Assembly (NCBI GenBank): GCA_937959375.1
Contig: CALGLS010000304.1
Location: forward strand, 1 to 17,939
DNA length: 17,939 nucleotides
Source of the DNA: an uncultured Saprospiraceae bacterium
Lineage (GTDB): Bacteria > Bacteroidota > Bacteroidia > Chitinophagales > Saprospiraceae
Direction of reading: 5' to 3'
The notes under the pieces are model-generated. The model was not told the origin of the DNA. It was given only the letters and a program-made list of their open reading frames with translations, and did no database searches. Shown one piece after another: positions 1 through 7,993 of this stretch (the stretch's first letter is position 1; each line of letters begins with the position of its first letter). The position numbers and the translations under genes were made by a program.

Positions 1-1
1 A

Positions 2-2317
2 GACAATACCGTTTGGGATGGTGTAGATATAAAACGAAAACACATGACTGCCTGCATAATGGCTTTCGAAGCATTTGAATGTTTGCTATTCGCAGGCGAA
101 ACGGACTCGGTTACTAACATGACGTATACAGAACGTGCCGATATACTTTCTACGGCAATGGCGCACTGGGCTAGTTTAGCAATCAATGATCCAGATGTCA
201 ATCCTAGTAGCAATAATTTCAATCACTTTGGTGGTGTACATATGGCTTTGGCTTATGACCTACATTATAATTCAATGACAACAGCGCAGCAGGATTTGGT
301 ACGACAAGCATTGGTTAAAATTATTCCAGATGAACCACGACATGGTGCCTATTTACCAGCTTACGCAAATACCAGTAATTGGACCACGCTCAACTCTTTT
401 GAAATCATTCCCAACCTCGCCATTGAAGGTGAACCGGGTTATAAACCTAACTTGACAGAACGATGGATGCGGACCTACCATACATTCATTAACTATGGCT
501 GGTATCCATCGGGTGCAGGTTACGAAGGCTTAGGAAAAAATTATCATTTTTCGACAACAATGATCGCTTGCGCAAAACGCGGATACAGTTTACTAAGTCA
601 CCCGCATGTTCGTGCTTATGGTGAACACTTTTTGCCAGCCATCATACAGCCATTTGGCCACAGTTCTACCTCTTATGATGTTTGGGGAGGAAGTGGTAGC
701 GATGCTGTAGTGGGTGGTTACAAATTCAATGCTTCCGATGCAGTAGGTTTGAAGTGGGCTTTCCCACAAAGTGAAGCGGTAGATTTTGTTTGGAGAAATT
801 ATATTGAAAAATGGACGGGTGATAATTCGGTTGGTTATACTTATCAGCAAATCAGACCAGACGACTCCTATTATAATTACCTTTTACCTGCTGCAATTTT
901 TGCCTCTGACTATGTTGATGGCGATTGGGATACGCAAGCAGCTGCTGTCGTCGACAAAGATTATTTTGCATCAGATCGTGGTTTAGCTGTTATGCGAAGT
1001 GGAACTACATCAGATGCACTGGCCGTACAATTTCACTGTCGTCAAGACTTAGGTGGACACACCCACGGTGATCGAAATGATTTTACGTTAAGTGCTGACG
1101 GACGTATTTGGATTCGAAAAAGTTATGCCGGATCTCCCTTTCAACCAAGCTGGTTTCATAGCACCATCATCGTTGACAATCAAGGTGTAGCTGTAGCCGC
1201 TCCGGATGGTAAAAAATGTCGACAACCGGGAAAGGTTCTGCATTGGGAATCTAGTGATGAACTTACTGCAATTGCAGGTGATGCTACTTACGCTTACAAT
1301 TGGGATTGGCATTGGTCGTCACAAGCGATCAACAACGATCATCCTTGGCTAGGTACAGATAATTGGGAGGCCGTTACCGAAACATGGAATGACTTCCAAT
1401 ACGAAACAAAAACTGAAGCACATTTTGATATTCCATTTTATGATTATCCGCAATGGCATTATGCAAATAGATTTGAACGCATGATAAAACGTCGGGTAAA
1501 CACGATGGAAAAAGTTATTCGTACAACAGCAATGGTAAAAGGAGCCGAACCATTTGTATTGATTGTTGATGATTTGAAAAAGGATGAATCCGTACACAAC
1601 TATAAATGGCTGGCACAGATTGCGCGCGATCTAACGATAGAAGAAATGGTCGTTAATTTGCAAAATGAAAACTATAGAAATGATGTAATTCTAATGGAAC
1701 CGGAAGCGACTGGCAACAGACGATTACTGGTTCGTATTTTAGAAAATACAGGATACGATGGCACTGGTGATCCCGCTCGCATGGATACCTTAGCATACAT
1801 TGACTACTTCGACGGAACGCCCTACAATTCAAATCCCAATTTGGTTCGTCCACGATTAATTGTGGAGAGCAATAGTGTTACACCACGATTTAAAGTAATG
1901 CTCTTCCCACACGAAGCAGGCGACGCACTTCCCATCACCAATTGGAACGAGACAAAGGATACTTTAACCGTTTTTCCTAATTCTAATGAAGAGCAGCTCA
2001 TTGCTTTTCATGAAAATGAAACTGGACGAACAGAGCTATCAATTGTAGACCTATCTGTTGGTACAATTGGCAATCCAATAGCACTCATGAAGGTTTTCCC
2101 GAATCCAGCTAGCGATTATCTCTATTTAACTTTTACGGAAGTACAAGCTGCCTCATCATTTGCTTTATCAGATGCAAGTGGTAAGGTTGCTTACAGTCAG
2201 AGGATCAGTGGTAACGAGGCAGTGATTGATGTTTCTGGGTTAGCCAAGGGCGTTTATTTTTATACACTAAAAAGGGATGGTCAACAGGTACAGGAGGGGA
2301 AGGTTACGGTGTTGTAG
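2..2317 (+). CDS. Heparinase II/III-like secreted protein with T9SS sorting domain (5' partial)
   Basis: Probable polysaccharide lyase or related carbohydrate-active protein, exported and anchored by the type IX secretion system. The frame is open to the window edge, so the start and signal peptide lie outside; the first internal ATG is at 44 and residues below count from it. The motif HTHGDRNDF (His339, His341, Asp343), followed by a G-R-I-W-I-R-K strand and WFHSTIIVDNQ, matches the His-rich centre of the heparinase II/III-like beta domain (GGHxHxDxxSF ... HNT). The upstream half, rich in Trp and Tyr, fits the alpha/alpha toroid of these lyases. Residues about 684-757 form a type A sorting domain: VFPNPASDYLYL, then ALSDASGKVAY, then GLAKGVYFYTL and a basic tail. 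The stop at 2315-2317 overlaps the first bases of a repeat element. The family also acts on alginate and other uronic-acid polymers, so the substrate is open. The family call is fairly firm; the exact activity is not. Confidence 0.85.
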   Translation, partial: DNTVWDGVDIKRKHMTACIMAFEAFECLLFAGETDSVTNMTYTERADILSTAMAHWASLAINDPDVNPSSNNFNHFGGVHMALAYDLHYNSMTTAQQDLVRQALVKIIPDEPRHGAYLPAYANTSNWTTLNSFEIIPNLAIEGEPGYKPNLTERWMRTYHTFINYGWYPSGAGYEGLGKNYHFSTTMIACAKRGYSLLSHPHVRAYGEHFLPAIIQPFGHSSTSYDVWGGSGSDAVVGGYKFNASDAVGLKWAFPQSEAVDFVWRNYIEKWTGDNSVGYTYQQIRPDDSYYNYLLPAAIFASDYVDGDWDTQAAAVVDKDYFASDRGLAVMRSGTTSDALAVQFHCRQDLGGHTHGDRNDFTLSADGRIWIRKSYAGSPFQPSWFHSTIIVDNQGVAVAAPDGKKCRQPGKVLHWESSDELTAIAGDATYAYNWDWHWSSQAINNDHPWLGTDNWEAVTETWNDFQYETKTEAHFDIPFYDYPQWHYANRFERMIKRRVNTMEKVIRTTAMVKGAEPFVLIVDDLKKDESVHNYKWLAQIARDLTIEEMVVNLQNENYRNDVILMEPEATGNRRLLVRILENTGYDGTGDPARMDTLAYIDYFDGTPYNSNPNLVRPRLIVESNSVTPRFKVMLFPHEAGDALPITNWNETKDTLTVFPNSNEEQLIAFHENETGRTELSIVDLSVGTIGNPIALMKVFPNPASDYLYLTFTEVQAASSFALSDASGKVAYSQRISGNEAVIDVSGLAKGVYFYTLKRDGQQVQEGKVTVL

Positions 2318-2425
2318 AATTAGAATGTGAATTAGAATTAGAGTTAGAATGGCCCTCTAACGTAGGATTTACGGTTGAAGGAAATTCCAACTTTAACTTT
2401 GATTCTAGCTCTAATTCTAACTCAA
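2316..2425. repeat. GAATTA-type interspersed inverted repeat, copy 1
   Basis: Left arm (2316-2350) is built of GAATTA hexamers with one GAATGT variant. Then come GGCC (2351-2354), a core CTAACGTAG (2357-2365) with TTTACGG (2368-2374), and a right arm (about 2384-2423) of degenerate TAATTC/TAACTC units complementary to the left arm. The first 27 bp (2316-2342) are identical to 15824-15850. The arms would form a long imperfect hairpin. It fills the space between the lyase gene and ppk1 and overlaps the lyase stop codon. No transposase or target-site duplication is seen. Confidence 0.8.
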
Positions 2426-2426
2426 G

Positions 2427-2459
2427 TTGCCTGTTTTTCCAACTAAGAATAGTACTTTG
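2427..2459 (+). promoter_or_regulatory. Candidate Bacteroidota-type promoter for ppk1
   Basis: TTG at 2427-2429 and TAGTACTTTG at 2450-2459 loosely resemble the -33 TTG and -7 TAnnTTTG boxes of the Bacteroidota primary sigma factor, although the TA-to-TTTG spacing is four bases instead of two. Transcription would begin about 10-15 bases before the ppk1 ATG, leaving a short A-rich leader. The site lies just past the repeat element. Weak, by eye only. Confidence 0.3.
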
Positions 2460-2478
2460 CCAAAGCAAAACAAAAACA

Positions 2479-4530
2479 ATGGAAAAATCGATTTTCACTG
2501 AACGAGATATTAGCTGGTTGGCCTTTAACCACAGAGTGCTGCAGGAGGCTGCCGATCCTTCGGTTCCTCTTTATGATCGTCTAAAGTTTCTGGCTATATA
2601 CTCTTCTAACTTGAATGAATTTTATCAGGTAAGGGTTGCTTCTATGCGGTCATTCACGGCATTAAAGAAATCGGAACGGCCAGAGGATGAGCGCAAACCG
2701 AAAAAAATTCTAAAGGTTGTTCAAAAGATTGTAAGTTGGCAACAAAATGAATTTGGACGGATCTATAGCGAGGAAATCATTCCCCAACTTCAAGCACACA
2801 ATATTCATTTAATTAACGATGCAGAAATTGGTAAACAGCAAAAGGTCTTTGCCAACCAATTTTTTGAAGAACATCTTGCATCTGCGATACAGGCACTTCC
2901 TTTAGTGGAAAACGATAACGCTACTTTTTTAAATAACAATCAACTTTATCTCGTTGTACAACTAGAGGGGGATTTGAACGATAGTGACAACATCGTTTTG
3001 GTTACAATTCCATCAGGTAAACTTGGTCGATTTATTAAGATCCCTCAAAATAGTGATCGCTTTTGCGTAAGCTTTATTGATGACATCATTCGTTACAACC
3101 TTCCGAAAATATTACCTGAAAAAAATATTGTTGCAGCCTATTCCATTAAAGTCTCAAGGGATGCAGAACTATATTTAGGAGACGAGTACGATGGCGATTT
3201 GATAAAAAAGTTGAAAGAGCGAATTGCAGAAAGAGACAAGGGTGCGCCTACTCGATTTCTTTACGATCAAAATATGCCTGCTGAGCTTTTAGCCAAATTA
3301 AAAGAGACTTTTAAACTTTCTAAAAACGACTTAACACCGGGCTCACGTTATCATAATTTTAGCGACTTTTTCGGCTTTCCTTTCCCAGAGGGCAAAGCAG
3401 AATTAAAAGAAGCTGACCTACCTCAATTGGAACATCCAGTATTGAGAAATCAGAAAAGCATTATGGACGTACTTGATCAGCAAGATGTCATTTTGCATTT
3501 TCCATACCAATCGTATAATTATATTCCAAAACTAATTTGGGAAGCAGCAGAAAATCCTTCTGTTACAAAAATCAGAATTACTTTATACCGAGTAGCCAGT
3601 AAGTCGGAAGTTACCAAAGCCCTATTGCATGCGCTTTCGGTTGGTAAAAAAGTGATTGCATTTATTGAAGCAAAGGCACGATTTGATGAAGCTTCAAATT
3701 TGTATTGGGGAGGAGAGTTAGAAAAGGCAGGAGCAACTGTGATTTATAGTTATCCGGGGATTAAGGTCCACACTAAATTGTTGATGGTTTCGAAAGACAC
3801 TGAAGATGGCGGACAGGTGCGCTACGCTTATTTGGGAACTGGTAACTTCAACGAAAAAACAGCGAAACTCTATTGTGATCATGCGCTCATTACTTCTAAA
3901 CGAAAAATATCAAAAGAGGTAAAACGTATTTTTGATCTTTTGGAAAAGAAGGTGATTGTTCCAAAATGCAAACAAATATTGGTGTCTCCATTTACGACAA
4001 GGAGTGGCATTAATAAATTAATCAATCTAGAAATTGCTTATGCAAAAGCAGGAAAACCTGCACATATGATTTTAAAAATGAACAGTCTGGAAGATCGAGA
4101 CATGATTCAAAAGTTATATGAAGCCAGTGGTGCAGGTGTAAAAATCAAACTGATTGTTAGAGGAATTTGTTGCCTTATTCCTGGAATCAAAGGGATGAGT
4201 GAAAACATTGAGGTGACTAGTATTTTAGATCGTTTCTTAGAGCATGCTCGGGTTTATATTTTTGGGAATGGAGGCGATGAAAAAATGTACTTAGCTTCTG
4301 CTGATTTGATGACGCGAAATTTGGATCGTAGGATTGAGGTGATATTCCCGATTTTAGATGCTGCCGTTTTTAAAGAGTTGCGTCACATCATTGACTTGCA
4401 GTTGAATGACAATTCTAAGTCGCGGTTGATTGTTGAAGATCAAAGTAATCCGTATAAAACAAAAGCATCAGAACAGCCCAAACGTCGAGCTCAAGTTGAC
4501 ATTTACAATTACCTGAAAGGTTTATTATAA
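2479..4530 (+). CDS. ppk1: Polyphosphate kinase 1
   Basis: Reversibly transfers the terminal phosphate of ATP onto long-chain inorganic polyphosphate; peripheral on the inner membrane. At 683 aa it is the usual PPK1 length. Domain order is complete: N-terminal domain (ERDISWLAFNHRVLQEA, then LNEFYQVRVASM), middle domain, then two phospholipase-D-like catalytic domains. The autophosphorylated histidine is His431 in the KVHTKLLMV context, following ARFDEASNLYWGGELEKAG. The second conserved histidine is His589 in LEHARVYIFGNGG. The signatures YLGTGNFNEKTAKLY and NLDRRIEVIFPI are also present. The ATG at 2479 has an A-rich leader and no Shine-Dalgarno sequence, normal for this phylum. No ppx or pho regulator gene is adjacent, so it appears monocistronic, ending at a strong terminator. 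Assignment is secure. Confidence 0.97.
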   Translation: MEKSIFTERDISWLAFNHRVLQEAADPSVPLYDRLKFLAIYSSNLNEFYQVRVASMRSFTALKKSERPEDERKPKKILKVVQKIVSWQQNEFGRIYSEEIIPQLQAHNIHLINDAEIGKQQKVFANQFFEEHLASAIQALPLVENDNATFLNNNQLYLVVQLEGDLNDSDNIVLVTIPSGKLGRFIKIPQNSDRFCVSFIDDIIRYNLPKILPEKNIVAAYSIKVSRDAELYLGDEYDGDLIKKLKERIAERDKGAPTRFLYDQNMPAELLAKLKETFKLSKNDLTPGSRYHNFSDFFGFPFPEGKAELKEADLPQLEHPVLRNQKSIMDVLDQQDVILHFPYQSYNYIPKLIWEAAENPSVTKIRITLYRVASKSEVTKALLHALSVGKKVIAFIEAKARFDEASNLYWGGELEKAGATVIYSYPGIKVHTKLLMVSKDTEDGGQVRYAYLGTGNFNEKTAKLYCDHALITSKRKISKEVKRIFDLLEKKVIVPKCKQILVSPFTTRSGINKLINLEIAYAKAGKPAHMILKMNSLEDRDMIQKLYEASGAGVKIKLIVRGICCLIPGIKGMSENIEVTSILDRFLEHARVYIFGNGGDEKMYLASADLMTRNLDRRIEVIFPILDAAVFKELRHIIDLQLNDNSKSRLIVEDQSNPYKTKASEQPKRRAQVDIYNYLKGLL

Positions 4531-4553
4531 ATGCGATTTCATTTTCTAGAAAT

Positions 4554-4591
4554 AAAAAAAGCCGACACAATTAATTGCATCGGCTTTTTTT
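4554..4591. terminator. Bidirectional intrinsic terminator between ppk1 and the convergent barrel gene
   Basis: A run of seven A, then GCCGA, a loop containing CAATTAATTG, then TCGGC and seven T. The stem of 12 A-T and G-C pairs has a U-tract on either strand, so it can end both ppk1 (plus) and the 4609-5457 gene (minus), whose stop codons lie 23 and 17 bases away. Confidence 0.9.
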
Positions 4592-4608
4592 ATTGAAATT
4601 ATTTTCTC

Positions 4609-5457
4609 CTAGAATGGATTATAAATCCCTGGACCTCCACCAAGTTCTCCTAAAGCAGAAATGTTAAACGTAAAACTCAAGCCTGCGAAACCGTACCAGT
4701 CTTTAGCCGAACTGTTTCCTCTGATGTTTCCAACTGGATTTGTTTCAGCTAAAGCGCTATCATATTCTGGTGTACGATAAGAAAGCGACGCACTTAATGG
4801 GTCAGCATCAGCCATTGCTTCAATATCAGGATAAACCGAACTGATATCATCTAAATAATCGGTAAAGGTTTTTCTGATTCCCAGTTCTACACCTATTTTA
4901 GCAACGCTACCTACTTTTATTTCTGTACCGATACCAGCAGGAATGGCTATTTGATATAATCCATATTTATCTGGCCCACCTTCTAAATTCTGACCCTCGG
5001 TGCCAAGTGGTTGTAGTGCTACTAACTCACCATTAATATTGGCTTTTGGGTTAAAATGAAATCCTGCAATTCCTCCAAATACATAAGGAGAAATCAAAGG
5101 TCGTTCACCATCAAAGACGAATGCTAAGAAGTGACATTCTGCCAAAATATTGATTTCCTTAATCTTAGATTCAAAATGTAGATTCCGTTGCTTTCTACCT
5201 GATTCATCTGTACTGAATTGATCATCACCCGAAATTCGACCTTGTGTGTAACCAACTCTTGCGCTCAGATATTCAGTAACGTTATATTTTAAAAAGAAAC
5301 CTACAGATAAGCTACTCTTATCATAATCAACGTGCTCCCCTGGTAAATCTCCCATATAATTGGAGGCTCCCATAAAAATTCCTGCTTCAAAATTTTGTGC
5401 TTGAGTAATTGCTCCTAATGTGATAAAGAAGCAAAATAGTGTAATTCTTTTATACAT
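4609..5457 (-). CDS. Outer-membrane beta-barrel protein, DUF6089 / PorG-like
   Basis: 282 aa with a clear Sec signal peptide (MYKRITLFCFFITLGAITQA, cleavage before QN). The mature start, FEAGIFMGASNYMGDLPGE, is typical of the DUF6089 family, which includes the T9SS accessory barrel PorG. Alternating hydrophobic beta strands follow (YLSARVGYTQGRISGDD, PYVFGGIAGFHFNPKA, AGIGTEIKVGSVAKIGVELGIRKTF), then a DYLDDISSVYPD segment common in this family. The last residues, YNPF, give the C-terminal aromatic expected of an outer-membrane barrel. It probably sits in the outer membrane; a T9SS role is inferred from family resemblance only. It is transcribed alone, facing ppk1, and ends at the shared terminator. 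A 5-bp inverted repeat (5503-5518) lies about 50 bases upstream of the start. Confidence 0.8.
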   Translation of the reverse strand: MYKRITLFCFFITLGAITQAQNFEAGIFMGASNYMGDLPGEHVDYDKSSLSVGFFLKYNVTEYLSARVGYTQGRISGDDQFSTDESGRKQRNLHFESKIKEINILAECHFLAFVFDGERPLISPYVFGGIAGFHFNPKANINGELVALQPLGTEGQNLEGGPDKYGLYQIAIPAGIGTEIKVGSVAKIGVELGIRKTFTDYLDDISSVYPDIEAMADADPLSASLSYRTPEYDSALAETNPVGNIRGNSSAKDWYGFAGLSFTFNISALGELGGGPGIYNPF

Positions 5458-5502
5458 GTTTTATCATTTTTAGTATTCTCGACGACGACCTTACCTGTAA
5501 AC

Positions 5503-5570
5503 CTAACGCGATGGTTAGATTCAATTCATTGGAATAATAAAAGGGGAACTATTAATTCGAATAAATTAAT
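5503..5570. other. Intergenic region with two short inverted repeats
   Basis: The 5458-5744 gap has no credible ORF. It holds CTAAC-6 nt-GTTAG at 5503-5518 and ATTAATT-6 nt-AATTAAT at 5551-5570, both in the likely promoter region of the minus-strand barrel gene. They could be operators or AT-rich promoter structure. Neither is strong enough for a specific call. Confidence 0.35.
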
Positions 5571-5698
5571 TTGAGGGGAGTATTTATACCTATCCAATAA
5601 GTATTCCATTTTCAACGGATCTAAAGTAATCCTTGAAGTAAGGTGTGACAGACTTAACAAATGCTTTATTACAAAAAGAAGTGATACGTTGCTTTAGT

Positions 5699-5722
5699 CA
5701 AACAAGACGTTTGCCTTGTTAA
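5699..5722 (-). terminator. Weak candidate terminator of the methyltransferase operon
   Basis: Just beyond the stop of the last minus-strand methyltransferase gene, AACAAG and CTTGTT pair around an 8-base loop. In the minus direction no good U-tract follows, so factor-independent termination is doubtful. An alternative stem, CAAAC/GTTTG, overlaps it. Confidence 0.25.
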
Positions 5723-5744
5723 CATTGAGATATGAAAAAAGATT

Positions 5745-6548
5745 TTACTTTGAAAGTTCGAGGATTTGATACTTAACTTGTTGCTCTAAATAAAGCTTTT
5801 CCAAAGCATAACCTCCTCGCATAATCTGCAACAAATCTCCTTTTTTAAATAAGGAAAACAAATTTCCAAATACTCCAGATGTTACGTATTGAAATGTTAA
5901 GCGAAGTGAATTTTTATGTATAACGTATGGGGTAAGATCGTGAATTTGTAAATTCAACTCCGGATATTGATCAATTGTTTTTTTGTAATCGGCTAGTGTA
6001 AAAGCCTTTTTGAGATGCCAATCTTTACAAAGTTGCCTCGTATGTCGATTAGCGGACTCTTCTAAAAAAAGATCTTCTAATATCAGGAGCTTACCACCGG
6101 GAGCAAGAGCTCCTATTAAGTTTTCGAGCGTTTGATCCAACTGCATGGAATGTTTAATACTTTCGACTCCTATGATTAAATCATACTTTTCGATTAGCTT
6201 TTCGTCATAACTTTGCACAGCGAATTGACAACGGGCTTCCATCCCTTTATTGCGGGCGATGGCTTTTGCAAAAGCAACTTCTCGTTCACTCAAACTAATA
6301 CCCAAGCTATTGCAATTGGAACGTTCACATAAGTAAAAGCTACCATACCCCACTCCACAACCTGCATCTAAAATATTACCTGAGTTTGGCAACTCAATAT
6401 GTTTAGCAATCCAATCATAAGCATCTTGCAATTCAGAATTTACTCCAAAGTTGAGTCGCTTATGTATGGGGTAGGCCTCTTGTTTATTCAACTTAGTTTC
6501 TACACCAGAGAGGGTTTCGTACACTTTTTTAACTTCCGTTTCTGACAT
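5745..6548 (-). CDS. Class I SAM-dependent methyltransferase (distal operon gene)
   Basis: 267 aa. Motif I is ILDAGCGVGYGS (residues 59-70), the glycine loop that binds S-adenosylmethionine. It is followed by a hydrophobic strand around LGISLSE, and later YDLIIGVESIKHS and LAPGGKLLILEDLF, which correspond to the post-motif strands of the Rossmann fold. The overall pattern resembles small-molecule O-, N- or C-methyltransferases of the UbiE/sterol/tocopherol/sarcosine type more than protein or RNA methyltransferases. No signal peptide or membrane segment is visible. It starts 2 bases after the stop of the preceding methyltransferase, so the pair is almost surely co-transcribed and perhaps translationally coupled. 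The substrate cannot be told from sequence; the neighbouring glycosyltransferase and phosphatidyltransferase suggest a lipid or glycan. Confidence 0.85.
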   Translation of the reverse strand: MSETEVKKVYETLSGVETKLNKQEAYPIHKRLNFGVNSELQDAYDWIAKHIELPNSGNILDAGCGVGYGSFYLCERSNCNSLGISLSEREVAFAKAIARNKGMEARCQFAVQSYDEKLIEKYDLIIGVESIKHSMQLDQTLENLIGALAPGGKLLILEDLFLEESANRHTRQLCKDWHLKKAFTLADYKKTIDQYPELNLQIHDLTPYVIHKNSLRLTFQYVTSGVFGNLFSLFKKGDLLQIMRGGYALEKLYLEQQVKYQILELSK

Positions 6549-6550
6549 AT

Positions 6551-7246
6551 TTAAGCTTTTGTAGCTAGGAAGATAAATTCGCTGGCGTAATCAATTGGAA
6601 GAATCGTTGAATTAATTTTCTTGTAATTCATTCGTGGGCTAACGAATCGCATTAGACGTTTTCTTGGCCATTGATCTGCAACTACTCTTTCTATTTTGAA
6701 TCCCATTTTTTCTATCGCTGCAGACCACTCCTCTAGAGATTTCGCTCCTTGGTGCCCATCAGTATTTTTCATTCCTAGTCCTTCTTTCATAAATTTCCAG
6801 CTGAGTGTATTTGAGTTGCGCACCATGAAGCAGTAACGTGCCGTTGATTTACCAACACGATATTGTTCTGCTAAAGCTTTATCCAATTCAATGAATCGTT
6901 CGAGTGAACCGATACAGGTTACATAATCAAACTGTCCATCAGAATATGGAAGGTTCTCGGCATTACCTGTAGAAAGTTTGGCGTTTGGCAACTTGCGTTG
7001 TGCATGTCCAATTGCGTTTTCAGAAATATCAACACCATGAATTTTTACATCATAGTTTTGAGCAACTTCCAATAAACGACCAGCTCCACAGGCAACATCT
7101 AATAATTTCATTCCTTGTTTAGGTTCGATCAGTGTCATGAAAACTTCGTAAGCCTCTGGCGGGCGCAGGTAAAGTTTGCTCCGTTTTGCGTACATGTTTT
7201 CAAACCAATTTTTAATTTTCTCTTGTTCGTTGTTAATGGTTGCCAT
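6551..7246 (-). CDS. Class I SAM-dependent methyltransferase (Methyltransf_11/25 type)
   Basis: 231 aa. Motif I is LLDVACGAGRLLE (residues 48-60), the acidic residue at the end of strand 2 is Asp73 in HGVDISENAI, and motif II-like NAENLPYSDGQFDYVTCIGSLERF follows. This is the standard UbiE-like order. The C-terminal part (SLEEWSAAIEKMGFKIERV) is the usual capping region. No membrane segment is seen. It is distinct in sequence from the methyltransferase directly downstream, so the tandem pair probably performs two successive methylations or acts on different positions. The start at 7246 leaves 108 bases to the next gene upstream, enough for an internal promoter; TTGACA near 7288-7293 on the minus strand is a possible element. 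The substrate is unknown. Confidence 0.85.
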   Translation of the reverse strand: MATINNEQEKIKNWFENMYAKRSKLYLRPPEAYEVFMTLIEPKQGMKLLDVACGAGRLLEVAQNYDVKIHGVDISENAIGHAQRKLPNAKLSTGNAENLPYSDGQFDYVTCIGSLERFIELDKALAEQYRVGKSTARYCFMVRNSNTLSWKFMKEGLGMKNTDGHQGAKSLEEWSAAIEKMGFKIERVVADQWPRKRLMRFVSPRMNYKKINSTILPIDYASEFIFLATKA

Positions 7247-7354
7247 AGTTATTTATTAAAAAAGCTGTACTTCTATTTTTTATATTTTGAAATTCTAAGC
7301 GACTTGTCAAAATTGTGTTTATAATAAGTTTTGATAATCCGCCTATAGTTTCAA

Positions 7355-7993
7355 CTACAAATATCTTCTTGTTTTTGTTTTATAATCAATGTAAGGTTTC
7401 CCAAAATGGTGGCCCAAAAAATCTTCTTCTAATAGAACTTTAAAATGCATATAAACCATGTAAAACAAAATCCCCAATCCAAAAATAATAGATGGAAAAA
7501 TCAGAAATAAGCCCAACACCATTATATACATCCCGAGTAATATTGGATTTCTTGAAAGTCGAAAAATACTGTCATCATGCAAATGAAAATCATCTCCTTC
7601 TTGACTGTTCTCTGTTCTAATTCGCAATGCTGAACTAAAAGTAAGGAAACGCCCTAGCAATATTAATGCAGCTCCAAACCCTAATACCCAAGTAGATGAT
7701 TCAAAAATTGGAAACATCTTCTGCAAAAATAAGGGAAATATTAGAAATCCAATCGGCAATAAAAATACCGCTACATTTAGCAATGCTGGTACTATCAGTA
7801 AAAATATTTTCTTTAATGCAGACCAAGAACGCACGCTAACTAATTCGCCTTTCATCTCAGATCCTTTTGTTGATGTTAAAGGTTGATAGGCCAACTGGTA
7901 AGTGGACGCAACGCTAGGAACTGGAAAGAAAATCAATTCTACCACTAAGCTCAGATAAGCAATAACGATGACTATGGTCACGAATAATGTCAT
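7355..7993 (-). CDS. Membrane methyltransferase, ICMT/PEMT (isoprenylcysteine or phospholipid methyltransferase) family
   Basis: 212 aa with about five membrane segments (roughly residues 2-24, 62-95, 101-118, 151-185). The C-terminal half carries the family signature: RNP at 148-150 in FRLSRNPILLGMYIM, then a hydrophobic hairpin, then VLLEEDFLGHHFGKPYIDY with the paired Glu189-Glu190 and the FGxxYxxY motif, ending in RRYL. These residues form the SAM pocket at the membrane face in ICMT and PEMT relatives. Bacteria have no prenylated CaaX proteins, so a lipid, isoprenoid or lipid-linked small molecule is the likely acceptor. Its ATG shares a base with the stop of the upstream glycosyltransferase (TAATG, 7991-7995 on the opposite strand), which implies translational coupling. 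Confidence 0.83.
   Translation of the reverse strand: MTLFVTIVIVIAYLSLVVELIFFPVPSVASTYQLAYQPLTSTKGSEMKGELVSVRSWSALKKIFLLIVPALLNVAVFLLPIGFLIFPLFLQKMFPIFESSTWVLGFGAALILLGRFLTFSSALRIRTENSQEGDDFHLHDDSIFRLSRNPILLGMYIMVLGLFLIFPSIIFGLGILFYMVYMHFKVLLEEDFLGHHFGKPYIDYKTKTRRYL

Noticed and set aside
2304..2498. Minus-strand ORF of 64 codons with ELELELE and SNSNSNS stretches
   Set aside because: It is a translation of the GAATTA repeat element; the low-complexity peptide arises from hexamer arms and overlaps the ppk1 start. No independent coding sign.
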